The translations under genes were made by a program, and so were the position numbers. Below, piece after piece: positions 8,601 through 16,281 of a stretch of DNA of 41,594 nucleotides; position 1 is the first letter of the stretch, and each line of letters begins with the position of its first letter. Source of the stretch: CAINDZ01 sp964399195 (GTDB taxonomy: Bacteria > Krumholzibacteriota > Krumholzibacteriia > LZORAL124-64-63). The notes below the pieces were generated by a model. That model saw only the letters and a list, made by a program, of their open reading frames with translations. It ran no database searches and had not been told where the DNA came from. The stretch lies in assembly GCA_964399195.1 (NCBI GenBank), contig CAYNPY010000024.1, positions 1 to 41,594 on the forward strand, read 5' to 3'.

Positions 8601-9435
8601 GTTCGTCGATGGTCGGCCGGACCGCCTCGATGCGCGCCTGCAGCTCGGCCAGCTCGCCGACGCCGGCCTCGGCCAGGGTGCGGAATTCCTGCAGGCGGTC
8701 GCGCGCCTCGGTCTCGCGAGCGTCCAGCTCCTGGTGCCTCTTCGCGGCGACCAGCAGGTCCAGCGCCCGGATCTCGTTGTGCAGCTTCTGGTACCGGCGC
8801 GCCTTGCCCACCTGCCGCTGCAGCGAGCGCACTTCCTTGCCGATCTCGTCGATGATGTCGTACAGGCGCACCAGGTCCGACTGCGTGCGGTCGAGCTTGC
8901 GCTGGGTCTCCTTGCGCCGCGCCTTGTAGCGCGTGATGCCCGAGCCCTCCTCCAGCAGCCGGCGCAGATCGTCGTTGTTCTCGTTGAGGATGGACCGGAT
9001 CATCGACTCCTCGATGATCGAGTACGACGTGTTGTTGACGCCGCTGTCGAAGAACAGATCGCGCAGTTCCTTCAGGCGGCAGGCGGCGCCGTTCAGGAAG
9101 TAGTCGCTGCCGCCGTCGCGCGTCACGCGCCTGCGGATCGCGACCTCGCTGAAGTCGATCGGCAGGCCGCGATCCTCGTTCTCGAAGGTCAGCGTCACCT
9201 CGGCGATGCCGACGGGCTTGCGCTTGGTCGTGCCCTTGAAGATGACGTCTTCCATCTTGCCGCCGCGCAGCTGCTTGGCCGACTGCTCGCCGAGCACCCA
9301 GCGCACCGCATCCACGACGTTGGACTTGCCGCAGCCGTTGGGGCCGAGGATGGCGGTGATGCCCTGGTCGAAGTCCAGGCGCGTGCGGTCGACGAAGGAC
9401 TTGAAGCCCTGCATTTCGATGGATTTGAGGCGCAC
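5620..9435 (-). CDS. smc: Chromosome segregation protein SMC
   Basis: Condensin-type ATPase that organises and segregates the chromosome. The 1271-aa product has Walker A GPNGCGKSN at residues 31-39, a first coiled coil to about 500, a hinge at about 505-660 starting near EYEGYGKG, a second coiled coil, then LSGGERCLTALSLL at about 1098 and Walker B with CMLDEADAPLDD at about 1125. The longest frame begins at ATG 9465, but GTG at 9433-9435 is preceded by AAGGTGAG at ideal spacing and yields the canonical RLKSIEMQGFKSF N-terminus, so I use it. About 75 residues extend past the ATPase head, rich in Glu and Ala. The ftsY start overlaps the stop. Confidence 0.97.
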   Translation of the reverse strand: MRLKSIEMQGFKSFVDRTRLDFDQGITAILGPNGCGKSNVVDAVRWVLGEQSAKQLRGGKMEDVIFKGTTKRKPVGIAEVTLTFENEDRGLPIDFSEVAIRRRVTRDGGSDYFLNGAACRLKELRDLFFDSGVNNTSYSIIEESMIRSILNENNDDLRRLLEEGSGITRYKARRKETQRKLDRTQSDLVRLYDIIDEIGKEVRSLQRQVGKARRYQKLHNEIRALDLLVAAKRHQELDARETEARDRLQEFRTLAEAGVGELAELQARIEAVRPTIDEREAERRQLQEALQAFEEELQESERQVLVLEHRIDEQRRRIETAEAGIAEAEARQGDLNGQVGRLDESLAQVREELEGAARLLAEREEELQILEDRLARDRAALDDATTRNLEVIESDAQQRGRLRELQVKQENRRERAGVLVREREAVLEQGRTAAERLREVEGRVDPARQRRQEILAELAALEREETDLEVAAAALQDEASTLAARREAARSTHDLLRRLHEEYEGYGKGPRELLRRHAGEPRLVGGLADQLSATPADLPALAALLGEVLDAVVVDGWETAADLVGELRREELGQASLICRDGFGGDETAAVGQGPAGGRPAREAITGPGAAIPALRGLLARSFIFATDAEAAAGAAGWRGPAPIVCVSREGLLVTSDGRVRGGRGDGADTGLLERRGKLEAVGREIEALESRVAGAQQRVAANRARREDVRVALIDGRGRLSAGENELNALQVQLAELSHRRDAAEARAQEMESERQRLEGEIAELAASEAQMTDLLDESGRLRQDSTTHREELRQRVEEVQSQRDEARAGLAELRLGQQRRESRERETGTALAHLRESIAELFARRERLAEEIESGRLLRESLLEELAQRREVLARAMGERERRRLVVNAASDGIAALHEETAVWNRRVQEIERQRGGFREQAHELETELATLDVRRNNLEERIEEQWKGSFRELVASVVPEHVPAELLTDQGVFQISQAEELLEDRRRKLAELGPINHLALEEYDTKKERLDFLEKQRDDVEKARDDLTKAIAEINRTARKRFLHTFEEVRRNYIAVFETLFKGGRCDLKLVKTDDPLESDIVVTAQPTGKVIDTVSLLSGGERCLTALSLLFAVYLVKPSPFCMLDEADAPLDDANIGRFVNMLREFSRSTQFLVITHNKLTMETANHLYGVTMMEPGASSIVSVSFHDVALTQSDQELGGAIARKRLEVDQKAQAERGQARLETIAAIEGAPEGEATVLAAVDGADEAPEPGAAADDPESRRMEASE

Positions 9436-9525
9436 TTGCTCACCTTTCCGCGCCGGGCGCGGCATGTGGTCCGCGGATGACGTCGCCGCTGCGCGGCCCG
9501 GCGCGGGGCCCGGCCGCCGACGGCC

Positions 9526-11013
9526 CTATTCCCTGAACCGGGCCGGCTCGGCCCAGTCCGTGCCCAGGCTTCCGAGCAGCGCGGGCATGGCGGCGGCGGC
9601 GGCGGCGCGGGTCGGGAAGCTCCCGACGTACACGCGCCACCAGCGACCGCCCTTTTCCCTGATCTCGACGATGCGCACCGCGGTCTCGAAGCCGCGTTCA
9701 GCCAGCGCCGCGACCTGTTTGGCCGCGCTCGCGCTGTCGGCCAGCGAGTAGACGTGCAGCGCCCAGCCGTCGCGGCCCACGGGCCCGGCGTACGGCGCGC
9801 GGTCGAACGACGTCGCGGCGCCTGTCCGCGCGGGCGGCGCCGGGCTCGCCGGCGCGGGCGCCGGCTCCGTCACGCGCGCCGCGGTGTCCGCCACGGCCGG
9901 CAGTGTATCTCCCAGCGAGGCGAGCCCCCCGGCCTGCGCCGCCTCGGGCTGCGACTCGTCGGCGGCGGGCAGGGCCGGGCCGTCGTGCGTCGCCACCGGC
10001 TCGAAGAAGCCGCCGGGCGGCACCCGCACGTACTGGCTCCAGTACCACGCGCTGGCCGCGATGGCCGCGCCGAATGCGGCCGCGGCCACCCAGAACAGGC
10101 GCCGCTGCCGCCGCGGCGACTCGGCGTCGTGATCGAGCGGCGCCAGTTCGTCGAGCGCCGGCGCGGCCGCGGCCGGCAGCGGCGCGGGCGGCGCCGAGGG
10201 CTCCTCAGCCGGTCGCGGCGCCGCCGTCTCGGCAATACCGGCGGCGGATGCGGCCGCCGCGGCCACTTCGGCGACTTCCGCCGCATCGGCGGCGACGGCG
10301 GCGGCCGGCTGCGGTGCGTCCCCGCGGACCGGCTCCGGCCCCCAGGAGATGACGCCTGTCAGCGGCACGCCCTCGGCCGCGAACGGGGCGAACACGCGCT
10401 CGAGATCCGCCTCGGCCGGCCCGACGCAATCCCAGCAGAACAGGCGGCGCTCGGCGCGCCGCGCCCATGGCAGCACGTCCGGCCCGACCGCGCCCGTCAG
10501 CACGATGTCGTCGGCCTGGCGGCGCAGGCGCGCCAGCAGCGCCGCGATCTCGTCCTCGGTCGCGTCCGTCGGCGTGAACGAGCCGACGCCCAGCAGCCGG
10601 GCGCGCCCGCCGCCCAGCGGCAGGTGCGCGCAGGCGGCGGCCACGGAGGCGCCGAAGCGCACGACGTCGATCCAGCCCTCGGTCTCGGCGCGGCCGGCCC
10701 AGGTCGTCAGCGCCGACTCCGTCTCGTCGACGTCCAGCACCAGCACGTTCTGCCCCCGCGCGGCGAGCGCCCGCGCAAGCATCAGGGACGCGACGCCGCC
10801 GAGGGCGGCCTGCCCCGGCTCGTGCAGCAGCAGCCAGGACCGCGGCGCCGATCCGCCGGCGAGCAGGTCGTCCAGCTCCGCGGCGAGCCGGTCCTGCGGC
10901 GCCAGCCGCTCGACCAGGGCGCGCAGGTCCGCGCCCGCGACCGGCCCCGCGGGCGCCGCCGCCGCCGAGCCGGCATGGCAGGGCACTCCCCGGATGTGGC
11001 GCCGCTCAGCCAC
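9526..11013 (-). CDS. SPOR-domain membrane protein with degenerate MinD/CpsD-like N-terminal domain
   Basis: A 495-aa protein in three parts. Residues about 58-225 resemble the deviant-Walker ATPases of the MinD/ParA/CpsD class: SWLLLHEPGQAALGG occupies the P-loop position, followed by an Ala-rich helix and VLVLDVDE, the usual second acidic strand. The P-loop lacks the GK(S/T) signature, so ATP binding is doubtful. An Ala/Pro-rich linker leads to one transmembrane helix (about 306-326). A periplasmic Pro/Ala linker leads to a C-terminal SPOR domain (about 417-490, with GWALHVYSL and RWWRVYVGSFPTRA). SPOR domains bind denuded septal peptidoglycan, so a division-site role is inferred. GTG 11011-11013 overlaps the selA stop and has GGGGA upstream. 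Confidence 0.85.
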   Translation of the reverse strand: MAERRHIRGVPCHAGSAAAAPAGPVAGADLRALVERLAPQDRLAAELDDLLAGGSAPRSWLLLHEPGQAALGGVASLMLARALAARGQNVLVLDVDETESALTTWAGRAETEGWIDVVRFGASVAAACAHLPLGGGRARLLGVGSFTPTDATEDEIAALLARLRRQADDIVLTGAVGPDVLPWARRAERRLFCWDCVGPAEADLERVFAPFAAEGVPLTGVISWGPEPVRGDAPQPAAAVAADAAEVAEVAAAAASAAGIAETAAPRPAEEPSAPPAPLPAAAAPALDELAPLDHDAESPRRQRRLFWVAAAAFGAAIAASAWYWSQYVRVPPGGFFEPVATHDGPALPAADESQPEAAQAGGLASLGDTLPAVADTAARVTEPAPAPASPAPPARTGAATSFDRAPYAGPVGRDGWALHVYSLADSASAAKQVAALAERGFETAVRIVEIREKGGRWWRVYVGSFPTRAAAAAAMPALLGSLGTDWAEPARFRE

Positions 11014-12436
11014 GATGCCCGTCCCCGTTCGCCGCCGCCCAGGCGGCCGCGAGGCCCGCGGCCACCAGCGCAAGTTCGTCCTCCGCGAGCGCGCGCGGGT
11101 CGATGGCCAGGCCGTCCTGGTTCAGCCGCGCCAGGATCGCCGGATCCTGCGCGCGCAACCGCGCCTGACAGGCTTCAAGCTCCGCATGAGGGCCATGCAG
11201 CCGCAGCAGCCAGGTGGGCAGCTCGGCCGTCGAGTAGGCGCCGCCGCCCACGCTGGAGACCCCGCGCTCCACCGCGAGCGACCAGCCCGCCGGCAGGCGG
11301 GGTTCGACCAGCGCGCGCAGCCGCATCGCCTGGTCCCGCAGGCGCGCCTCCGGCGCCGCCAGCGCGGCGACGACCGGCAGATCCGGCAGCGACGTGGCCG
11401 CGAGATACGCCGTGAGCACCGCGTCGAGCGACGCGAGCGTGGTCTTGTCCACGCGCACGGCTCGCCGCAGCGGGTGGTCGCGCAGCTCGGCCACGAGCGC
11501 CGCGCTCCCCAGCAGCAGCCCCGCCTGGCAGCCGCCCAGCAGCTTGTCGCCGCTGCAGGTGACCAGGTCGCAGCCGGTGGCCACGTCCGCCGCCAGCGAG
11601 GTCTCGCCCGCCGGCAATCCCAACTCCGCCGGCTCGAGGAACAGGCCGCTGCCGGCGTCGTACACCAGCCGGCAGCCTTCGGCGGCGCACAGGGCGGCCA
11701 GTTCCGCCAGCGAGGCCTCGGCCGTGAAGCCGGCCAGCGCGAAGTTGCTGCGGTGCACCTTCAGCACCAGCGCGCCCGGCTCCAGCGCGCGGCGGTAGTC
11801 CTCGACGGTCGTCCGGTTGGTCGTCCCCACCTCGACCAGGCGGCACCCGGTCTCGGCGATGATCTCGTGCAGGCGGAACGAGCCGCCAATCGCCACGACC
11901 TCGCCGCGCGACAACAGCACCGGCCCGCTCCGCCCGAGATGCCGGACGGCCAGCCACAGCGCCGCGGCGTTGTTGTTGACGATCAGCGCGTCCTCGCTGC
12001 CGGCCAGGAGCGCCGCCTTGCGCTCCACCGCGCGCCCGCGGTGGTCGCGGCGGCCGCTGCGCAGGTCCATCTCCAGGTCGCTGTAGCGCACGGCGACCGT
12101 CCGCGCCGCGTCCGCCGCCGCCGGCGGCAGGGGCGCGCGTCCGAGGTTGGTGTGCACGACCACGCCGGTCCCGTTGACGACCCGGGTCCAGGCCGGGCGC
12201 AGCAGGCCGCGGCAGGCCTCCACCGTCGAGGCCACCAGCTCCTCGTGCAGCGCGGCCCGGTCTCGCACCGGGCCCGTCTCGCCGCGGAGCCGAAGCCGCA
12301 GCGCCTCGCACTGCTGCTGCACCACGGTCGCGGCCCACGCCCGCCGCCGGCCGGCCAGGAACTCCGCCAGGCGCGCGTCCATGAGGACGGCGCTGATCTG
12401 GGGGATTTCCCGCAGGCGGGATTGGAGGTCGGACAT
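11006..12436 (-). CDS. selA: L-seryl-tRNA(Sec) selenium transferase
   Basis: PLP enzyme that converts seryl-tRNA(Sec) to selenocysteinyl-tRNA(Sec) using selenophosphate. The 476-aa product has NGTGVVVHTNLGRAPLP (88-104), VNNNAAALWLA, SRGEVVAIGGSFR, EVGTTNRTTVEDY and SGDKLLGGCQAG, with the PLP lysine at about residue 298. It is full length, and motif order matches E. coli SelA. The start is ATG 12434-12436; a GTG nine bases upstream is an alternative because AAGGA lies closer to it. SelB, SelD and tRNA-Sec are not in the window, and I see no in-frame UGA in the neighbouring genes. It implies that the organism makes selenoproteins. Confidence 0.95.
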   Translation of the reverse strand: MSDLQSRLREIPQISAVLMDARLAEFLAGRRRAWAATVVQQQCEALRLRLRGETGPVRDRAALHEELVASTVEACRGLLRPAWTRVVNGTGVVVHTNLGRAPLPPAAADAARTVAVRYSDLEMDLRSGRRDHRGRAVERKAALLAGSEDALIVNNNAAALWLAVRHLGRSGPVLLSRGEVVAIGGSFRLHEIIAETGCRLVEVGTTNRTTVEDYRRALEPGALVLKVHRSNFALAGFTAEASLAELAALCAAEGCRLVYDAGSGLFLEPAELGLPAGETSLAADVATGCDLVTCSGDKLLGGCQAGLLLGSAALVAELRDHPLRRAVRVDKTTLASLDAVLTAYLAATSLPDLPVVAALAAPEARLRDQAMRLRALVEPRLPAGWSLAVERGVSSVGGGAYSTAELPTWLLRLHGPHAELEACQARLRAQDPAILARLNQDGLAIDPRALAEDELALVAAGLAAAWAAANGDGHRG

Positions 12437-12532
12437 CGGGTTCACGCATCCTTGCCCGGCGTGGGGAGCGGCCGCCGACGACAAGAATACGGCCGCCCGC
12501 AAGCGGCCCGGGACGCCTGCCGGAGCCGGGAT

Positions 12533-12560
12533 GATCTGGTGGCCGCCAAGTTACCAGATC
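12533..12560. promoter_or_regulatory. Inverted repeat, probable operator between selA and the TonB-like gene
   Basis: Perfect 8-bp arms GATCTGGT (12533-12540) and ACCAGATC (12553-12560) separated by 12 bp. The dyad covers the selA -10 box and predicted start point in the divergent intergenic region, the classic position for a repressor site. It is not a terminator: transcription from the selA promoter would include only one arm. Confidence 0.45.
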
Positions 12561-12576
12561 CGCGCGCGGTTGTCCA
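12548..12576 (-). promoter_or_regulatory. Candidate selA promoter
   Basis: Minus strand: TGGACA (12571-12576), 17-bp spacer, TAACTT (12548-12553). The predicted start is near 12541, leaving a leader of about 100 nt before selA. The -10 box overlaps one arm of the inverted repeat at 12533-12560. Confidence 0.55.
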
Positions 12577-12598
12577 GACGGCCGGCCGCGCTGCGGAC

Positions 12599-12627
12599 TG
12601 GCGCCTTGCCGCGGGGAACGCTACCGT
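12599..12627 (+). promoter_or_regulatory. Weak candidate promoter of the TonB-like gene
   Basis: Plus strand: TGGCGC (12599-12604), 17-bp spacer, TACCGT (12622-12627). The boxes are poor, but the spacing and position (about 37 bp before the start codon) fit. Confidence 0.25.
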
Positions 12628-12664
12628 CAGGCTGCCGACGACCCCCCGCAGGAGACGCGCGCCG

Positions 12665-13429
12665 ATGAGACGCAGCAAGAGGACAACGCCTGCCCCGCGG
12701 TCGTTCACGACCGCGGCCCAGGAGGAGTTCCGCCGCGGCCAGGGCCGCCGGTGGCTGGCGGCCGCCGGCGCGGCCGTGGGCGCGCTGCTGCTGCTGGTCT
12801 GGCTGGGCCCGCGCGAGACCGCCATCGTCCGCAAGCTGACCTACTACGGCGCGCCCGGCGAGCTGAAGATCATGCCGGAGGTCTCGATCGACGAGGGCGC
12901 CGACCAGACGCACCGGCTGCCGCGCTCGCTGCAGGCGCCGCCGCCCGCGCCGCTGGAGGTCGAACGCGAGCGCACCGACGAGCGCGCGCCGGAGACGGTC
13001 CCCCGCCCGTCCACCGGCGCCGACCGCCTGCAGCCGGTGGTCGCCGACCCGGCCGACGCGATCATCGACGCCCTGTTCGACGAGTCGGTGCAACTGCTGT
13101 TGCCGCAGCAGACTTCGCCCGACTGGTACATCCGGCACCTGGTGCGGCCGGAGTACCCCGTGCTGGCGAGCGAGCAGGACCGGCGGCGGCCCGTCATCAA
13201 CGTCGTGGTGTGGATCTTCGTCGACCCGCAGGGCAACGTGACCGCGGCGCAGCTGGTGAGCAACGACGGCGGCGACGTGTTCGCGCAGGCCGTGCTCGAG
13301 GCCGTGCAGCAGTGGAAGCTGGGCTGGCGCGTGGATCCGCAGAAGGGGCGCCAACTGGTGCTGCCGTGGCGTTTCCGCAGCCCCTACGCAGGAGGCGCGG
13401 TGCGAGCGCCGGCCTCGCCGCCCCGCTGA
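12665..13429 (+). CDS. TonB-like energy transducer / TonB C-terminal domain protein
   Basis: A 254-aa protein with an Arg-rich cytoplasmic N-terminus, one membrane span (about residues 30-47), a Pro/Glu-rich periplasmic spacer, and a C-terminal TonB-type domain (about 158-241) with LVRPEYP, VVVWIFVDPQGNVT and AVLEAVQQWKLGW. TonB proteins couple the inner-membrane proton gradient to outer-membrane receptors, but no exbB/exbD or receptor lies nearby, so a structural or unrelated role is possible. ATG 12665-12667 is preceded by AGGAG at 10 nt; the frame is open far upstream but without a start signal. It is one of only two plus-strand genes in the window, divergent from selA and convergent with the DUF368 gene 14 bp away. 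Confidence 0.82.
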   Translation: MRRSKRTTPAPRSFTTAAQEEFRRGQGRRWLAAAGAAVGALLLLVWLGPRETAIVRKLTYYGAPGELKIMPEVSIDEGADQTHRLPRSLQAPPPAPLEVERERTDERAPETVPRPSTGADRLQPVVADPADAIIDALFDESVQLLLPQQTSPDWYIRHLVRPEYPVLASEQDRRRPVINVVVWIFVDPQGNVTAAQLVSNDGGDVFAQAVLEAVQQWKLGWRVDPQKGRQLVLPWRFRSPYAGGAVRAPASPPR

Positions 13430-13448
13430 CGGCACGCGGCTCGTCAGC
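13425..13448. terminator. Short hairpin between convergent genes
   Basis: GCTGACG (13425-13431) and CGTCAGC (13442-13448) form a 7-bp stem with a 10-nt loop. Both convergent stop codons lie inside or beside the stem. There is no U-tract, so if it terminates transcription at all it is probably a weak bidirectional pause or a 3'-end stabiliser. Confidence 0.3.
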
Positions 13449-14418
13449 CGCCCGTCGTCGCCTCCGGCTCGTCGCCGCCGATCCGGGCGACGCCGATGGT
13501 GACCGCCACGCCGGCCAGGACCAACCCCAGCGCCAGGACCGCCTGGCCTGCCGATGGGCGGAAATAGTCGATCGGCTCAGCCCCCGCGGCGGCGACGGCG
13601 TCGGTGGCGGCGGCGGTGGGCGGCGCATCCACCCGCTGGAAGGGCCAGAGCCCGGCCACCGCGCCCACGAGCAACCCGAGCAGGACGCCCAGAGTGGCGT
13701 CGCGCCGCCGGTTGAGCAGCAGCTTGAGCAGGTGGCTGACCCCCGCGATGCCGACCACGACGCCGATCCCCACCGGCAGGCCGACCCGCACGGCGACATC
13801 GACCGCCTCGCCCCAGCGGGCGGCGCCCAGGGCGTCCTTGAAGCGATCGATCGCCGAGAGGATCGGCAGGTACTGCCCCAGCACCAGCAGCAGGTAGCCG
13901 CCGCTGACGCCCGGCAGAATCATGGCGCTGGCTCCGGCGACGCCGGCCAGCAGCAGCGGCAACGGCCCCGAGCCGCCCACGGCGCCGCCCCCGGCCCGCG
14001 TGATCTGCAGCCAGGCCAGGACGGCCATGCCGACGGCGCCGGCAGCCGCGCCGGCCCACACGGCCCCCGACGGCCGGTCGATCAGGCGCCAGACCACCGG
14101 CAGCCCGCCCAGCGTCAGGCCGATGAACAGGGCGTACATCACCCAGCGATGGTCCACGACAAGGGTCTTCACGGCGCCGGCCAGAAGGAGAATGGCCACG
14201 CCCGCCGCCGCGCTCACGCAGGCGAGCACGAGCAGCGAACGGGGCCGCAGCCTCAGCGCCGTCAGGTCGGTGACCGCGCCGATGAAGGCCGGGTACACGC
14301 CCGAGGCCAGCAGCATGGTGCCGCCGCTGATGCCCGGCACCAGGTTCGCCAGGCCCATGAGCACGCCGCCGAGCAGCGACCGGGCGACCAGCGCCGCGGC
14401 CTTCGGTTCCCTGGTCAT
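13444..14418 (-). CDS. DUF368 membrane protein, PopT-like undecaprenyl-phosphate translocase
   Basis: A 324-aa polytopic membrane protein of the DUF368 family. Two related half-motifs are visible: ANLVPGISGGTMLLASGVY near residue 25 and SAMILPGVSGGYLLLVLGQY near residue 165, the inverted-repeat glycine loops typical of the family. About eight hydrophobic spans follow. DUF368 proteins (PopT) have been reported to return undecaprenyl phosphate across the cytoplasmic membrane for re-use in peptidoglycan and O-antigen synthesis. ATG 14416-14418 has GGAAGGA upstream. It follows an LppC-like protein, a PPIC lipoprotein and manC, all envelope-related, which fits that role. Confidence 0.88.
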   Translation of the reverse strand: MTREPKAAALVARSLLGGVLMGLANLVPGISGGTMLLASGVYPAFIGAVTDLTALRLRPRSLLVLACVSAAAGVAILLLAGAVKTLVVDHRWVMYALFIGLTLGGLPVVWRLIDRPSGAVWAGAAAGAVGMAVLAWLQITRAGGGAVGGSGPLPLLLAGVAGASAMILPGVSGGYLLLVLGQYLPILSAIDRFKDALGAARWGEAVDVAVRVGLPVGIGVVVGIAGVSHLLKLLLNRRRDATLGVLLGLLVGAVAGLWPFQRVDAPPTAAATDAVAAAGAEPIDYFRPSAGQAVLALGLVLAGVAVTIGVARIGGDEPEATTGG

Positions 14419-14465
14419 CGCGACTGGTCCTTCCGCAGCGCCGAACGGAGCGTCCGGCCGGATGC

Positions 14466-16265
14466 CTAGCGGTCCGGGTCGCCGGCCCCGCCGAACAGCG
14501 CGGCCGGGAACGGCTCGGTCGCCTGCCCGCGCACGATCCGCGCGGCTGCGGCCAGCGCGGACGCTTCGCCGCCGTCCGGCTCCTCGCGCGACAGTCGCCG
14601 GCGCAGCGCCGCGGTCAGCTCGCCCCGCGTCCGCGCGCCGCTCGTCGCCAGCGTGTCGACCACCAGGCGGAGCGAGCAGTAGGTCTGCAGCGCCAGCCGG
14701 TCCGCCTCGGTCGCGCCCGCGCCGCCCGGCCAGGCGTCGGCGAAGGCCCGCGTCCAGGCCGCCGGGAACAGCGGCGCGGCCGCCGGGACGATGGCGCCGT
14801 CGAGCCGCTCGCCCGCGCGCGCGAGCAGCGCCGCGTCGTTCCAGGCCGCGGTGCCCAGCAGCAGCGCGCCGAGTCCCTCCGCCGGCAGTTGTTCGGCCAG
14901 CCACGCCGCCTGCGCCGCGTCGGCCGGCACGTAGACGACCTCCGGCCGCTCCCGCGTCACCAGGCGCAGCCGGTCCGCGAAGTCGGCGCCCTGCGGCGCG
15001 AAGGCGACGCGCGCGACCACGCGCCCGCCCAGCCCCTGCACCTCGGCCGCGAACGCGTCGGCCAGGCGCCGGCCTTCCGCATCGTCGGGATGAAGGACGG
15101 CGAAGTCGCGCTTGAGAAGGACCTTCGCCGCCAGGGCGGCCAGCAGGCGCGGCTCGTACAGTCCCGGCAGATTCGTCTGGAAGACGTTGGCGCCGATCTC
15201 CCACAGCCGGTCGTTGGTCGCCGTCGGCGAGACCAGCGGCACCGCGTACCGTTCGGCGACGACCGCGGCGGCAGCCGTCGGGTCGCTCAGCAGCTCGCCG
15301 AACACCGCGATGGTCCCGCGCCCGACGCACAGCCGCCGGGCGGCCAGCGCCCCCTCGACCGGGTCGCCGCCGGTGTCCTCGAAGACGAGCGAGTAGTCGC
15401 GGTCCAGCTCGGCGTTCGCGTGCGCGACGGCCAGGCGCGCGGCCTCGGCGAACGCCCCGCCCAGTTCGGCATAGCGGCCGCTGAGCGGGCACAACACGCC
15501 GATCTGGCGCGGGCGGACGGGGCCGTCCGGCTCCGCGCGCGCGGCGGCCTGCGCCGGCGACGACAGGCCGAGCAGGTTGAGGGCTTCGACGGTCCAGCGG
15601 TCGTCCGGCGCGGATTCCTCCAATTGCGCCACGACCGCGCGCGCGTCCGCGTCGCGTCCTGCGGCCAGGAGCTTCGCCGCGCGCCGGTACTGCAGCCACG
15701 GCAGCAGCTGGCTGTCCGGATGGAAGAGCACCAGATCGCTGAGCTGCCCGGCCGACAGCCGCTCCAGCAGCGGCGCGGCGACCGGCGCGCCGTCGGCGCG
15801 CTGCCCGCGCGCCGGGTCGCGGTCGTAATGCAGCAGACGGTAGTGGGCCGCGCGCAGGGAGTCGCCGCCGGCCAGCGCGATCTGGGCCGCGCGCTCGAGC
15901 GCGCCGTCCACGAGCGGGCTGTGCGCGTGCTCGGCCAGGAGCTCGTCGCTCAGCGCCAGCGCGTGCCGCCGGTCGCCCACGGCCTCGGCCGCGCCCACCG
16001 CGATGGCCAGGACCTCGTCGTTGCGGTCGTAGGAGGGGTAGTAGTCTAGCAGCGTGCCCGCCAGCTCCAGGCACTGGCGGGCGCGCCGCTCCTCGTGGGC
16101 CGACTTCAGCTGGGCGTAGAGACGGCGGGCCTGTTCGAGATCCGCGCCCTTCAGCGAGGGCGCGGCCGCGGCCGCACCGGCCAGGGTCGCGGCGACGATC
16201 GCCGCCGCCACCGCCGCCATCGCCGCTCGCGCCACGGTTGCGCCCCGCTCCAGGCTCCGCCCCAT
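14466..16265 (-). CDS. Periplasmic ABC-type ligand-binding protein with N-terminal helical repeats (LppC/LivJ-like)
   Basis: A 599-aa exported protein. Signal peptide in residues 1-35 (hydrophobic Ala-rich core ending AGAAAAA). Residues about 40-260 are helical, TPR-like repeats. From about 265 a type-1 periplasmic binding fold begins with RQIGVLCPLSGRYAELG, followed by DYSLVFEDTGGDPV, VPLVSPTATNDRLWEIG and VFQTNLPGLYEPR. TPR plus Leu/Ile/Val-binding fold is the architecture of LppC/LpoA, activator of penicillin-binding proteins, although no lipobox Cys is visible. An orphan amino-acid-binding role is the alternative; no permease genes are nearby. ATG 16263-16265 has GGGAGG upstream, and the gene lies 16 bp after the PPIC gene. 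Confidence 0.82.
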   Translation of the reverse strand: MGRSLERGATVARAAMAAVAAAIVAATLAGAAAAAPSLKGADLEQARRLYAQLKSAHEERRARQCLELAGTLLDYYPSYDRNDEVLAIAVGAAEAVGDRRHALALSDELLAEHAHSPLVDGALERAAQIALAGGDSLRAAHYRLLHYDRDPARGQRADGAPVAAPLLERLSAGQLSDLVLFHPDSQLLPWLQYRRAAKLLAAGRDADARAVVAQLEESAPDDRWTVEALNLLGLSSPAQAAARAEPDGPVRPRQIGVLCPLSGRYAELGGAFAEAARLAVAHANAELDRDYSLVFEDTGGDPVEGALAARRLCVGRGTIAVFGELLSDPTAAAAVVAERYAVPLVSPTATNDRLWEIGANVFQTNLPGLYEPRLLAALAAKVLLKRDFAVLHPDDAEGRRLADAFAAEVQGLGGRVVARVAFAPQGADFADRLRLVTRERPEVVYVPADAAQAAWLAEQLPAEGLGALLLGTAAWNDAALLARAGERLDGAIVPAAAPLFPAAWTRAFADAWPGGAGATEADRLALQTYCSLRLVVDTLATSGARTRGELTAALRRRLSREEPDGGEASALAAAARIVRGQATEPFPAALFGGAGDPDR

Positions 16266-16281
16266 GCCGGCCTCCCGCCGC

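Noticed and set aside
9463..9465. ATG as smc start
   Set aside because: A GTG ten codons in has a good Shine-Dalgarno and gives the family N-terminus.
5863..9480. A 1205-codon plus-strand open frame opposite smc
   Set aside because: Long antisense frames are expected in GC-rich DNA; the translation is a Gln/Ala/Leu/Arg-rich mirror of the smc coiled coil and shows no domain, while the minus frame is unmistakable SMC.
11006..13429. Selenoprotein genes near selA
   Set aside because: I looked for in-frame TGA continuing recognisable domains in neighbouring genes and saw none; the neighbours end at normal stops.
10349..13429. 1026-codon plus-strand open frame covering selA antisense and the TonB-like gene
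   Set aside because: Only the last 254 codons have protein-like content and a ribosome site; the upstream part is antisense to selA and the SPOR gene.
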